The notes under the pieces are model-generated. The model did no database searches. It was not told the origin of the DNA and saw only the letters and a program-made list of their open reading frames with translations. DNA of 50,832 nt. It comes from Enterobacter hormaechei ATCC 49162. Its GTDB lineage: Bacteria > Pseudomonadota > Gammaproteobacteria > Enterobacterales > Enterobacteriaceae. Position 1 is the stretch's first letter. Every line of letters starts with the position of its first letter. Positions 32,332 through 39,859 of this stretch are shown piece by piece. Where the stretch lies: contig NZ_MKEQ01000004.1 in NCBI RefSeq assembly GCF_001875655.1, positions 61,654 through 112,485 of the forward strand. The letters are read 5' to 3'. A program made the translations under genes and the position numbers.

Positions 32332-32428
32332 ACGCGGTACGTGATGGACTGAAAGCGCTTGACGATCAAGCGAGAGAAGCAGTCGGTTAAGTGTTATAGT
32401 CAGGCGCTTTTATATTTATGGAGTGAAT

Positions 32429-33127
32429 ATGAAAAATATCCTACTGGCATCATTGTTGGTGGCATCGCCAGCTGCATTTGCAGCCAGCTTCGACTGCCAA
32501 AAGGCTTCGACAGAAGTCGAACACAAAATCTGCGATAACGAACGCCTGTCAAAATTAGATGAACAACTTAGCTCTACCTATTCTATTGCTCTCAAAGCGA
32601 ACCCGGGGGATGCAGACACCCTAAAGACGGTTCAACGTCAGTGGATAAATATGCGTGGAAAACTCACTGATGATAAGGCTCTTGAGCTGGTTTATCTTAT
32701 CCAAATTAATGGACTCAAGGGGTTGGATGGTTCGGCCAGCACAGCGGTGGTCAATGAGACACCGAAGCCGGTGCAGAAGCAGCCTGAAGTTCAGGAAAAG
32801 ACAAGCAAGGCAGACGCAAAGCAGGCTAAGAGCGGTGATGAGCTAACTCTGGAGTCATTCCGAGCTAAGTATATTGAAGTTGACGGTGAATACTACAGCA
32901 CGACATCCCTTCCCGGAGGGAGTTCGTTCTTATTCACCTGCGCCAGTCGCATTGCCGATGACCAAGTTAATGTCTGGAAGAAGTACGCAGCAAAAGAGGG
33001 CAAGATCGACCTTTTCTTTGAGCTTGAGACTCGAATACACACCGCGATGCTGAATGCCAATTTTCAGAAGCTGAATAGTGATTTAACTAAAACAGGCATT
33101 TGCGATCTGATTACCGCTGTTCCGTAA
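32429..33127 (+). CDS. secreted LprI-like (DUF1311) protein
   Basis: 232 residues from ATG 32429 (ATGGAGTG upstream). Sec signal peptide, cleavage likely after AFA (about residue 19). LprI-like N-terminal domain: FDCQKASTEVEHKICDNERL with paired Cys, then LKTVQRQWINMRGKL. A Lys/Gln-rich linker leads to a C-terminal domain with two more Cys. LprI-type proteins include lysozyme inhibitors, so it might protect the host envelope. That role is inferred from family only. Confidence 0.7.
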   Translation: MKNILLASLLVASPAAFAASFDCQKASTEVEHKICDNERLSKLDEQLSSTYSIALKANPGDADTLKTVQRQWINMRGKLTDDKALELVYLIQINGLKGLDGSASTAVVNETPKPVQKQPEVQEKTSKADAKQAKSGDELTLESFRAKYIEVDGEYYSTTSLPGGSSFLFTCASRIADDQVNVWKKYAAKEGKIDLFFELETRIHTAMLNANFQKLNSDLTKTGICDLITAVP

Positions 33128-33134
33128 GCCAGAT

Positions 33135-33170
33135 AAGGCCACTATTTGTGGCCTTAAACAATTTGTTTTA
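33135..33170 (+). promoter_or_regulatory. hairpin plus type II palindrome
   Basis: AAGGCCAC / GTGGCCTT hairpin (terminates the LprI-like gene) followed by AAACAATTTGTTT at 33156-33168. The nearest plus-strand start is far downstream, and the convergent minus-strand gene ends just after it. Confidence 0.5.
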
Positions 33171-33182
33171 TAGGTGGTGAAA

Positions 33183-33386
33183 TTAATGGAACCCCAGGCG
33201 AACTAAATCCATTGGGCAGAACAGACCCTCCACACCTTCGATAGACACGCAGTCAGAACGGCGTAATTGTTCTTCTGATTTGCCTTCTCCGCAGATTTCC
33301 TTGATGACTCCCGTTGCACCATTCGTTGCCACCATCACTCGGCTGCCGGTAGTGATAGCGTTACGGTTGCGATCATAGGTCTTCAT
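33183..33386 (-). CDS. small minus-strand protein
   Basis: 67 residues, with a strong ribosome site (AAAGGAGGAAACG) before the ATG on the minus strand. Beta-rich and SH3-like (GSRVMVATNGATGVIKEI), ending DLVRLGF; looks like a small KOW- or YodD-like barrel but is not assignable. Divergent from the LexA-controlled gene, with a type II palindrome in between (33472). Confidence 0.6.
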   Translation of the reverse strand: MKTYDRNRNAITTGSRVMVATNGATGVIKEICGEGKSEEQLRRSDCVSIEGVEGLFCPMDLVRLGFH

Positions 33387-33471
33387 CGTTTCCTCCTTTC
33401 ACTTGGGTCAAATCAGGTTTCAAAAATTGCCGCTTTTCATGTATGTGCGGTTTGCAAAATCTCAAGTTCCG

Positions 33472-33484
33472 AAACAAATTGTTT
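33472..33484 (-). promoter_or_regulatory. type II operator in a divergent region
   Basis: AAACAAATTGTTT, full palindrome, between the minus-strand 33183 gene and the LexA-controlled plus-strand gene; could affect both. Confidence 0.5.
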
Positions 33485-33516
33485 TCACCACCTTGTTATT
33501 CAATTAACCAGTAAAG

Positions 33517-33560
33517 TTGACCAGTACCGTAAAAAATACTACTGTTTATACATACAGTGT
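33517..33560 (+). promoter_or_regulatory. SOS promoter: LexA box over the -10 element
   Basis: TTGACC, 17-nt spacer, TACTGT. The LexA box TACTGTTTATACATACAGTG (33540-33559) has the canonical CTGT-N8-ACAG form and matches nearly all of the E. coli consensus. LexA binding would cover the -10 and the start site. Confidence 0.8.
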
Positions 33561-33572
33561 TGAGGGTGAACA

Positions 33573-33839
33573 ATGGGTAGCAAGAATTCCAAATATGTGA
33601 TCGTCTATAGGGGCGAAGCACTCGAGCACTTAATACCTGGACAGTTCGTTTTCTTCCAACGTAAAAAAGAATACGGCGATGGATTCTGGCTTGGTAAAAC
33701 GCATGAGGACGGGTTCGAGTTTGTGCTGGAACAACCCACTTCACTTAGTTACGGGCTTGCGTATCTGATCAGTCTGTCTAGTGTTGAAGCGAGACATATG
33801 GAGTTTGTGGACGACATAGATGATTTTAAATTGACCTAA
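33573..33839 (+). CDS. LexA-controlled small protein of unknown function
   Basis: 88 residues; GAGGGTGA precedes the ATG, which lies 14 bp after the LexA box. No membrane segment, so not a TisB-type toxin, and no DinI similarity that I can see. Beta-rich start (KYVIVYRGEALEHLIPGQFV), acidic end (FVDDIDDFKLT). In temperate phages, small LexA-controlled proteins often inactivate the phage repressor (Tum-like), which would fit here, but the function is not shown. Confidence 0.6.
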   Translation: MGSKNSKYVIVYRGEALEHLIPGQFVFFQRKKEYGDGFWLGKTHEDGFEFVLEQPTSLSYGLAYLISLSSVEARHMEFVDDIDDFKLT

Positions 33840-33848
33840 TTACCCCTT

Positions 33849-33861
33849 AAACATTTTGTTT
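33849..33861 (+). promoter_or_regulatory. type II operator, degenerate
   Basis: AAACATTTTGTTT, one base off the palindrome, immediately after the LexA-controlled gene. Confidence 0.4.
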
Positions 33862-33880
33862 TCAGTCTTTTGTTATCTGA

Positions 33881-33913
33881 GATAATAACGCATATAAGAA
33901 AACAATTTGTTTA
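33881..33913 (+). promoter_or_regulatory. type II regulatory site with -10-like box
   Basis: GATAATAACGCATATAAG then AAACAATTTGTTT at 33900-33912, 11 bp before the 33924 start; AAGGAG lies directly after the palindrome. Confidence 0.6.
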
Positions 33914-33923
33914 AGGAGTTGGT

Positions 33924-34241
33924 ATGTTGAAGCTCACGGAAGTCTACAAAACGGCAGTGATCAGCACCGCTCATGTAACGGCAGCGGATTCAGAACGGCT
34001 ACCCATTGCCTGCTTCGACCCACTTACTGATCGCGGGTTGAATTGGGTACACGGTACACAGTACGGCTGGATTGTTCGTGCTGGAATGCGAGGGAATGAC
34101 TGGAAAGAAGAGCTGCGTGAGTATGGCATTTCCGAAGAGACGATCTCTAACATACAGACCATAGTGGATGCCGGCTTTGACGCGGTTCACTTCGATTGCG
34201 ACGCCGAGCTGGTGGACGGATTACCTGGCTGGGACTGGTAA
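33924..34241 (+). CDS. DUF5983-like plasmid/phage protein
   Basis: 105 residues, AAGGAGTTG before the ATG. The pattern STAHVTAADSERLPIACFD, TQYGWIVRAG and AGFDAVHFDCDA matches the small DUF5983-type proteins common on conjugative plasmids and phages, of unknown function. Its own type II promoter. Likely a single-gene unit, although the GIY-YIG gene begins 83 bp downstream. Confidence 0.55.
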   Translation: MLKLTEVYKTAVISTAHVTAADSERLPIACFDPLTDRGLNWVHGTQYGWIVRAGMRGNDWKEELREYGISEETISNIQTIVDAGFDAVHFDCDAELVDGLPGWDW

Positions 34242-34324
34242 GCCTTTTTTTTTGTCGTGGACAGATCGGCTCTCCATGTGAGATACCAGATATCAGAGCC
34301 GATCTCATAAGGGACATTTTCTGC

Positions 34325-35161
34325 ATGGAACTATTCCAGTACCTTCAGTCGCTATACCCGCAGCTGACCCCAAATAACAGCAAAATTCATTTAGCCAGCA
34401 CCAACGAATATAAAGAAAACCCGATACAGGAGTTCGTGAAAGAGACGTTCGACGACTGGCAATGCCTGCAGAAGCTGAAAAGCTTCAATCGTACCTACGT
34501 TGTCTCTCTTATTCAGACTGAAGATAAGGCGCGATTTCTCTATGCTGGCACCTATCTCAACGTTGGGTGTTCTCTGACAGCATCACATGCAGTACCTGGC
34601 CGGAACGAAGACTACTATCTCTATCAACTGACACCTGTTCCTGAACTGGATGAATATCGTGGACGTTTGTATGTCAGTGCGGAGCGTCCTCGCAGATCTA
34701 TTTTGAACGGCGAAACTCTTGCCGGAAAACTGCGAGTCGTTGAGATTGCGCCATCCTGTCTATCATTTGGCGAGTTTCCCGGCTACAAAGACGTAGTTCT
34801 GGACAGAGCCAGTCTCGGAACCATCATTCGGCAGGAGTTAAAGTCGTGGAGAACTGCACTGAGTATTGTCAAAGGCATCTACCTGCTGACTGATGTTGAT
34901 GGCGAGAAGTTGTATGTTGGCCAGGCAAACGGCAAAGGCGGAATATGGGGAAGATGGAAGACCTACTTTAAAACGGGTCACGGCGGGAATGCTGGCCTGA
35001 TTGAAGCGTTTGGAACCGGCGATGAGGAAAGGCTCAAGAATGTCACGTTCTCTATTCTGGAAATCATGGACATTAACAGTGACGCCTGCGAGATAAACCG
35101 ACGAGAATCACACTGGAAACGCATACTGCTTTCTCGTTCAGTAGGACACAATAGGAATTGA
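34325..35161 (+). CDS. GIY-YIG nuclease-domain protein
   Basis: 278 residues from ATG 34325 (AAGGGA about 11 nt upstream); a longer frame from 34196 lies inside the previous gene. The C-terminal domain holds GIYLLTDVDGEKLYVGQAN (about 180-198), GRWKTYFK with the conserved Arg, and RRESHWKRIL with the likely metal-binding Glu. The N-terminal ~175 residues are not recognised and probably set specificity. Candidate defence or anti-invader nuclease, or a free-standing homing enzyme. More AT-rich than its left neighbours. Confidence 0.75.
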   Translation: MELFQYLQSLYPQLTPNNSKIHLASTNEYKENPIQEFVKETFDDWQCLQKLKSFNRTYVVSLIQTEDKARFLYAGTYLNVGCSLTASHAVPGRNEDYYLYQLTPVPELDEYRGRLYVSAERPRRSILNGETLAGKLRVVEIAPSCLSFGEFPGYKDVVLDRASLGTIIRQELKSWRTALSIVKGIYLLTDVDGEKLYVGQANGKGGIWGRWKTYFKTGHGGNAGLIEAFGTGDEERLKNVTFSILEIMDINSDACEINRRESHWKRILLSRSVGHNRN

Positions 35162-35198
35162 GTTATTGTCGAAATTGTAGCGTTTTTGTTTACCCATA

Positions 35199-35216
35199 TA
35201 AGAAAACAAGTAAATA
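35199..35216 (+). promoter_or_regulatory. type II half-site
   Basis: ATAAGAAAACAAGTAAAT: the conserved leader and left arm without the TTGTTT arm. TATAAT at 35225 lies just downstream. Confidence 0.35.
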
Positions 35217-35299
35217 ACAAGGTCTATAATATCTTGACTAAGTAGTTGATCGGCCCACGAGTCAACCGATTACTGAAACGAGACATTTGAGAGGACAAT

Positions 35300-36490
35300 A
35301 TGACGGATACAGCTTTTTCAAAATCGCTACAAAAGGAAGTCGACCCTGAGCAGTACTTGGCACTTAAAAATTTAGATGACAGCTCAATTCATGCTGTCGC
35401 TCGCGAAGACATCATCTGTCCAATTTGCAAAGTTGGAGGTGGATCGTTCGTTAGAGCCTCCAGGAATGATGGTTATTACAAGAAGGCTCATTTCAGATTT
35501 ACCGGTGAATCTGGTCAAGGCCACCATCCATCATGTGACTTCTACGGAGATAGGCTAACATCTGAGGTAAGGCAGCACCTTGTCACATTCACGAAAGATC
35601 GAACAAAGTATTCGCAGGTAATACGAAAACTGGTATGCGCCGGCATACAGGAAGGGATTTTTACGCAAGAAAAAATGTGGCAGATGAGGGAATGGTTCTT
35701 CAATAAGCGTAAGGACTCCACATTTGAAATATGGCTGGAAAAGGGTCATTTGGACTGGCTTGATTATATTAGCGGGTTACGTGAATCATATTTGGCATGG
35801 ACAAACCCGGATATTATGCCTTTCTCACCCATTCAGGCTACTGTGCCTGGTTTTTCTTGGTCTCGTGCAATTGACAAAGAGGTGCTAAGAGTTCACATCA
35901 AGACTCTCCAGCAATTGCGTAAAATTTCAGTATCCCATAGAGACATTTCGGCAATCTTAGAACACATAGATAATAATCGTGGCCGTACAATTCTCGACCC
36001 ATCGCTTTTGGAAGATGAGATAAATAAGACTTACAAGCTTACTGGGTTTGTGATGAGCAATTACATTGAGTTTAAGGCAAAAACGGTTAGCGACAGAGCA
36101 TATGGAGAGGCTAAGTTTCTGGCATTTGCCGCACTGCTGTTATTCGTGTCTGATTGGGACCTCAACATTGCTATTGGTAAGTTTTCCAAGATTGCCAGAG
36201 TGAAGGAGGTTGATGACATGCTGGCTGGTAATTTCATTGGTCTTAACCCTTACATCCGGTACGACGTGGCTAAAGCTGTGAAGAAATTGCAGGATAACTG
36301 GCCGATTGAATACCAAGAGTTGGAACATTGGGATGTAGAAAAATCTATGCGTGAGGCATATGAAAAGTGGTGTTCGACAGAGCCAGAATTCGCTCCACCT
36401 CTTTTACCCGACCTGTATGTTACCCAACACGAGAAAGAAGTCGCACGAGACGAGGAAATCAGGCAGTGGATTAAGAACGGAGATGTTTGA
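35300..36490 (+). CDS. unknown protein with N-terminal zinc-binding motif
   Basis: 396 residues, GAGAGGACA before the ATG. N-terminal IICPICKVGG, then KKAHFRFTGE and GHHPSCDFYGD: a C-x2-C ... H ... H-x3-C layout reminiscent of the CoiA-type or nuclease-linked zinc domain that precedes a C-terminal effector region. The rest (about 90-396) is helical with many Trp and Lys; no known fold is recognised. AT-rich compared with the flanks. Next to the GIY-YIG gene, so a possible two-gene accessory system. Confidence 0.6.
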   Translation: MTDTAFSKSLQKEVDPEQYLALKNLDDSSIHAVAREDIICPICKVGGGSFVRASRNDGYYKKAHFRFTGESGQGHHPSCDFYGDRLTSEVRQHLVTFTKDRTKYSQVIRKLVCAGIQEGIFTQEKMWQMREWFFNKRKDSTFEIWLEKGHLDWLDYISGLRESYLAWTNPDIMPFSPIQATVPGFSWSRAIDKEVLRVHIKTLQQLRKISVSHRDISAILEHIDNNRGRTILDPSLLEDEINKTYKLTGFVMSNYIEFKAKTVSDRAYGEAKFLAFAALLLFVSDWDLNIAIGKFSKIARVKEVDDMLAGNFIGLNPYIRYDVAKAVKKLQDNWPIEYQELEHWDVEKSMREAYEKWCSTEPEFAPPLLPDLYVTQHEKEVARDEEIRQWIKNGDV

Positions 36491-36842
36491 GCACAACTAG
36501 CTTAATCAATCCGTTGACATTGGCGGTCACAAATTGAGGATTTCTATAAGAATCCGTTGATCGCCACTTTCCCCACCCATCCAACCTACCCCGGCCCAGG
36601 CGTGACAAGGCATTTAAGCCAATTACACCCATAAGAAAACAAATAAATAACACATCAACGAAAAGTCAACGCTTCCCCCTGATTTGGTCTAAAAAGTTGA
36701 CGTTTTCACACGCCATCTCTTATACGCAAAATCCTGCGCACCAGAATCCATCTCCCTGCGACAAAACGTCAAAAACGACTAGTGATACCACCCAAAAACA
36801 AACACGCTCAGAAGCGCTCCCGTTGCGTTATATTGGACGTCT

Positions 36843-36880
36843 AAACAAGTTGTTTTCATGCACAAGAAAACAAGTTAACC
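36843..36880. promoter_or_regulatory. type II operator in the gene-free region
   Basis: AAACAAGTTGTTT at 36843-36855, followed by a half-site AGAAAACAAGTTAAC. No gene directly downstream on the plus strand. Confidence 0.5.
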
Positions 36881-36925
36881 ACACCCACAGGAAACTCAGA
36901 GACGCCATTAGCCGCAATCCCGGAA

Positions 36926-37014
36926 ACACCCACCTCTTCCTGTCAGGCTACCGAAAAGACCCACCTCTTTGCCACAGGCTACAGACCACCCACCTAATCT
37001 TCCCAGGCTACCGA
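36926..37014. repeat. three tandem CCCACCTCTT / CAGGCTACCG repeats
   Basis: CCCACCTCTT begins at 36929 and 36960, with a variant at 36989, each followed about 9 nt later by CAGGCTAC(CG). Period 29-31 bp. A fourth copy is at 40206. Too short and too uniform for a CRISPR array. Confidence 0.6.
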
Positions 37015-37045
37015 GAACGCAGCTCGCGCACGTAAACCTCTACAC

Positions 37046-37300
37046 GCCATTACCCAATACACGGAGAAGAACAGTCAGAACGAAACCCCGTACAACCCCA
37101 GACCAGAACAGGAACCGTCGCCATCTCGTTTACCCACCATTACCCCGAAAGAGAGCGCAAATTCCTGAATAGCAGGGAACGCCATTACTTCACATGCGGA
37201 GAACAGCAAAAGCGCCCTACTGCCATTACCCACACTTCCATCATTTCACGTAAACGAAGAGAAAAGCGCACCTGCCATTACTCCATACACGGAGAAGAAC
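37046..37300. repeat. dispersed CCATTAC / GGAGAAGAAC repeats
   Basis: GCCATTAC near 37046, 37181, 37222 and 37274, with a variant ACCATTAC near 37136; several are followed by ACACGGAGAAGAAC. Irregular spacing of 41-90 bp. Confidence 0.5.
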
Positions 37301-37589
37301 ACTCACCAAAACGACGAGAACAACCCAGACGAAAACACAGAGAAAAACCGCCTCAAGAACAACGAAACCACATACGCCGGTAGAGAGAACAAACCACCCA
37401 TTTCACCCAAAGGAATACTCGCCGTATAGAGCGTTATCAGGGGGAAGGTTTGCACGTTCATAGGAGAGAAAATACGTAGAGATTTAACTGGAGGTATAAG
37501 TGGGAAGGGGAAGAGAGGTATCGCTACTTTCTTCGTAGAAATTCAAGCCATAGTTTTTGTCACCCGTAATGTCTCTCTCCACCCCTTCG

Positions 37590-37850
37590 GTCAGCCTTCG
37601 GGCCATCCAGGGAAAAGGCCGTTTCCCTTTTCACGAACGGGAGCATCGCCGCAGGGTAAAGGCTGGAGGTTTTCAGGGAAACGGTGGGAATCCCGCTATA
37701 CGAACCGGGAAAAGGCTGGCTGCCGGTCGGGAAACGGGTACATCCCGGTACAGAGCGAGGGACGGCTGCGGGAGTATGCCTTTTCCTCATTCACCTGAAG
37801 AGTGCGGGAATTGGTGAATCCCGCAGTTGAGCGTTGGGACCAGATCAGCT
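37590..37850. other. GC-rich structured segment
   Basis: GGGAAAAGGCCGTTTCCC (hairpin), repeated GGGAAACGG / GGGAAAAGGC units, and TGCGGGA-N9-TCCCGCA near 37802-37825. Related GGGAAACGGC units recur at 40895-40955. Confidence 0.4.
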
Positions 37851-37924
37851 TCGCACGCTCATATCGGGAAGCTAGATCTAGTGTAAAGGGTTACGGGTTT
37901 TGGTGGTGAAATCGCCGAGGACGT

Positions 37925-38167
37925 TTATTCGAAAATCTCACTGCCCTGATTCGCATCGTCCCTGTTGTCCCACAAATCATCGAGCGCCTCTTCTCTTGTC
38001 CCGAAGGGGCCGGAGACGACAGGTGCGCTTGAACTGGTATCGTCCAGCTCTGTGTAAATCTGACCGTTAACCAAAACGACGCGTCCGACAGCGATGCCGC
38101 CATGTAGCAACTCGCCTCTTTCGGCGTCGATGCTGAAGTACCCGTCTGTGTAGTCTTTAGTGCTCAT
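37925..38167 (-). CDS. small minus-strand acidic protein
   Basis: 80 residues on the minus strand from ATG 38167, with GAGGGA upstream. Acidic and soluble: YTDGYFSIDAERGELLHGG, VNGQIYTELDDTSSSAP, TREEALDDLWDNRDDA. No family recognised. Divergent from the 38313 gene, sharing the promoter region around 38.2 kb. Ends next to the gene-free repeat region. Confidence 0.55.
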   Translation of the reverse strand: MSTKDYTDGYFSIDAERGELLHGGIAVGRVVLVNGQIYTELDDTSSSAPVVSGPFGTREEALDDLWDNRDDANQGSEIFE

Positions 38168-38260
38168 CACATTCCCTCTGAGTTAGCCAGATACATACAT
38201 AGCAATAAATCGGCACAAGCACATCAGCCTTTAAGGAATTCTTTTTCCCCGATTTCTTAT

Positions 38261-38297
38261 TGCGATAATAACACCAACAAGAAAACAACATGTTTAG
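38261..38297 (+). promoter_or_regulatory. type II regulatory site with -10-like box
   Basis: GCGATAATAACACCAACAAG then AAACAACATGTTT at 38283-38295. Typical example of the conserved layout: GATAAT, ACACCAACAAG leader, palindrome, ribosome site. Confidence 0.65.
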
Positions 38298-38312
38298 ACA
38301 ATGGAGAAACAC

Positions 38313-38534
38313 ATGTACAAGCATCTGAATATCAGCATCACCCTCTGTGGCGAGGAAGAGTCCCCCGAGTGTGAGATCTCCCTCGATGACGTTATCCGTT
38401 CCCAGGATGTTGCTGGTCGCGTGGCGACGCTCATCTCTGAAGGATATAGAAAAGGGACGTTTGATTTCCATATCGAGGACAACCCAATGTCCGTCGCGTG
38501 GAACTGCACGACGTCAGAAACGAAGTTAGGGTGA
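38313..38534 (+). CDS. small acidic protein
   Basis: 73 residues from ATG 38313 (ATGGAG upstream); the ATG at 38301 overlaps that ribosome site. Mixed beta/alpha (HLNISITLCGEEESPE, DVAGRVATLISEGYRKG). No family recognised. First of two genes under a type II promoter. Confidence 0.55.
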   Translation: MYKHLNISITLCGEEESPECEISLDDVIRSQDVAGRVATLISEGYRKGTFDFHIEDNPMSVAWNCTTSETKLG

Positions 38535-38538
38535 AGAG

Positions 38539-38757
38539 ATGATTAAGATGCCTGTGATGGTTGAGGTGTGGAGCGTGGATTCCCTGGCTGAGTGTCTGGA
38601 TGCTGTGGGGCCGGAGTTGTACCGCAAGTTGTGGTCTTTCGTCCCGGCTGAAGGGGAATCACCCAAAGGGAAGGATATCTGGCATCTGCTCAGTGAAGAT
38701 GAACAGCGGGAGCTGGTGGACGCGGTACACATCGAGTTCCCGGACGACGAAGATTAA
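38539..38757 (+). CDS. small acidic protein
   Basis: 72 residues; GGGTGAAGAG precedes the ATG, 4 nt after the previous stop. Acidic tail (VHIEFPDDED); helical core (SLAECLDAVGPELYRKLW). No family recognised. A GCCACC / GGTGGC terminator follows. Confidence 0.55.
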   Translation: MIKMPVMVEVWSVDSLAECLDAVGPELYRKLWSFVPAEGESPKGKDIWHLLSEDEQRELVDAVHIEFPDDED

Positions 38758-38761
38758 GAGT

Positions 38762-38787
38762 GAGGCCACCAGCACGGTGGCTTTTTG
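38762..38787 (+). terminator. intrinsic terminator
   Basis: GCCACC-AGCAC-GGTGGC followed by five T. Confidence 0.7.
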
Positions 38788-38850
38788 CTGTTTGCAACCT
38801 CCGGGGCAGCGCAGCACCGTAACGCTATGCTTTGTAGCCGTTTTCTCGCT

Positions 38851-38887
38851 GGTATTGTTTACACCAACAAGAAAACAAGTTGTTTAC
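38851..38887 (+). promoter_or_regulatory. type II regulatory site with -10-like box
   Basis: GGTATTGTTTACACCAACAA then AAACAAGTTGTTT at 38873-38885, 13 bp before the 38898 start. Confidence 0.65.
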
Positions 38888-38897
38888 GGAGTGAATT

Positions 38898-39209
38898 ATG
38901 AAAAACGCGATGATCACCAAACTGAGCGCGGGCCAGCCACGTAAAGAAAAACCAACCGTAATGAGCCAGCTGACCCTGCTCGATATCATCGCCAACGGCA
39001 CTGCCATTCGCCTGTTCAAAGAGACGCTGGTCTCGTTCGACAATGGTTCCCGCACGCGTTACGTAATGAGTGTGCGTCGCCAGAGTGGGAGAGGGTGGAT
39101 GGCAAAACAGATCATCTGGCCGGAAGGAGAGCTGGAACAGGCGCTACTGGAAGCGAACAAAGTAGCCCAGCAAGAAATCCAGCGTGCCTCTCTCCTGGCG
39201 ACAGCCTGA
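38898..39209 (+). CDS. small basic protein
   Basis: 103 residues, CGGAGTG before the ATG. Basic N-terminus, then LTLLDIIANGTAIRLFKETL and YVMSVRRQSGRGWMAKQIIW, a beta-rich core; helical Ala/Glu-rich end. No family recognised. Single-gene unit ended by a strong terminator at 39242. Confidence 0.55.
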   Translation: MKNAMITKLSAGQPRKEKPTVMSQLTLLDIIANGTAIRLFKETLVSFDNGSRTRYVMSVRRQSGRGWMAKQIIWPEGELEQALLEANKVAQQEIQRASLLATA

Positions 39210-39241
39210 CATGTGCAAAAGCGATTAGTCGTCACTACGAC

Positions 39242-39270
39242 AGCCCCGTCCATCCTTCGGGGCTTTTTTG
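39242..39270 (+). terminator. strong intrinsic terminator
   Basis: AGCCCCG / CGGGGCT, 9-nt loop, then TTTTTTG. Confidence 0.8.
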
Positions 39271-39280
39271 CTTACCCGTA

Positions 39281-39309
39281 TTGTAAGTGCTTACCTATGA
39301 CAATAATAT
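39281..39309 (+). promoter_or_regulatory. promoter with type I operator in its spacer
   Basis: TTGTAA, 17-nt spacer with GTGCTTACCTATG, then TAATAT. Same layout as at 2898, 14342 and 18929. Confidence 0.65.
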
Positions 39310-39337
39310 AATCAGGTCAACAACAGGGAGACCAAAA

Positions 39338-39733
39338 ATGACTGTAATTCGTGAAAACCTGGTTCTTGATTTGTACTATGCGTCAGAAACAACCTCAGGC
39401 GGAAAAGTTGCAAAACTGACCGCTATTCTGCGTGACAGCACGAACGGGACTGAAGTGCTCACCACCACCCTGATCCGCACCGGGACAGAAGAGGATTGGG
39501 TGTACACCGTAGGCTTCCAGAGCATCAGCGACGCATCCGAACCAATGCTGCTGAAACTGGAAACGTATTTCCGCGGCGTAGACAAAGAGATGTTTGAGAA
39601 GATGATGGTGAAAGCAGACGAGCTGTACACCTCCTACTTGAACCCGAGCAACACCTGGCTTGGACAATACGGTCTGCGCATCGTGTCCAACGAACCGGTT
39701 GAAAACTACATCCCGGAAAGCGTATTCGCTTAA
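39338..39733 (+). CDS. uncharacterised protein
   Basis: 131 residues from ATG 39338, preceded by AGGGAGACC. Beta-rich N-terminal half with Thr-rich strands (GTEVLTTTLIRTGTEEDW), helical centre (EMFEKMMVKADELYTSYL) and C-terminus PVENYIPESVFA. No family recognised. Single-gene unit under a type I promoter, the only one in this cluster of type II genes. Confidence 0.55.
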   Translation: MTVIRENLVLDLYYASETTSGGKVAKLTAILRDSTNGTEVLTTTLIRTGTEEDWVYTVGFQSISDASEPMLLKLETYFRGVDKEMFEKMMVKADELYTSYLNPSNTWLGQYGLRIVSNEPVENYIPESVFA

Positions 39734-39777
39734 TCCCTCCAATGGCGCGTACCCCGCGCCATTTTCTTATCCCCGAT

Positions 39778-39842
39778 AACAAAATGTTTTTTGCCTTATC
39801 CACAGTGCGATAATTACACCAACAAGAAAACAAGATGTTTAC
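39778..39842 (+). promoter_or_regulatory. two type II sites with -10-like box
   Basis: AACAAAATGTTTT at 39778-39790, then GCGATAATTACACCAACAAG and AAACAAGATGTTT at 39828-39840. Confidence 0.6.
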
Positions 39843-39859
39843 GCATTGAGGATATGCAC

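Larger units (their letters stand above)
36491..37900. other. 1.4-kb gene-free, repeat-rich region
   Basis: No credible gene on either strand. Holds a duplicated AATCCGTTGA (36508, 36551), a type II half-site (36632), a full type II palindrome (36843), three tandem CCCACCTCTT...CAGGCTACCG units (36926-37014), five or six CCATTAC...GGAGAAGAAC-like repeats (37046-37300), and GC-rich hairpins with repeated GGGAAACGG (37590-37850). The plus strand of 36.7-37.4 kb is unusually rich in A and C. Confidence 0.7.

Noticed and set aside
36926..37014. Possible CRISPR array
   Set aside because: Only three imperfect units of about 30 bp with no unique spacers of proper length and no cas genes.
36697..37035. 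112-residue open frame on the plus strand
   Set aside because: No ribosome site, crosses the type II palindrome and tandem repeats, and its composition (Thr/Pro/His/Arg) simply mirrors the A/C-rich repeats.
37557..37817. 86-residue open frame on the plus strand
   Set aside because: Coincides with GC-rich hairpins and repeated GGGAAACGG units; Gly/Arg-rich composition follows from the repeats, and no start signal was seen.
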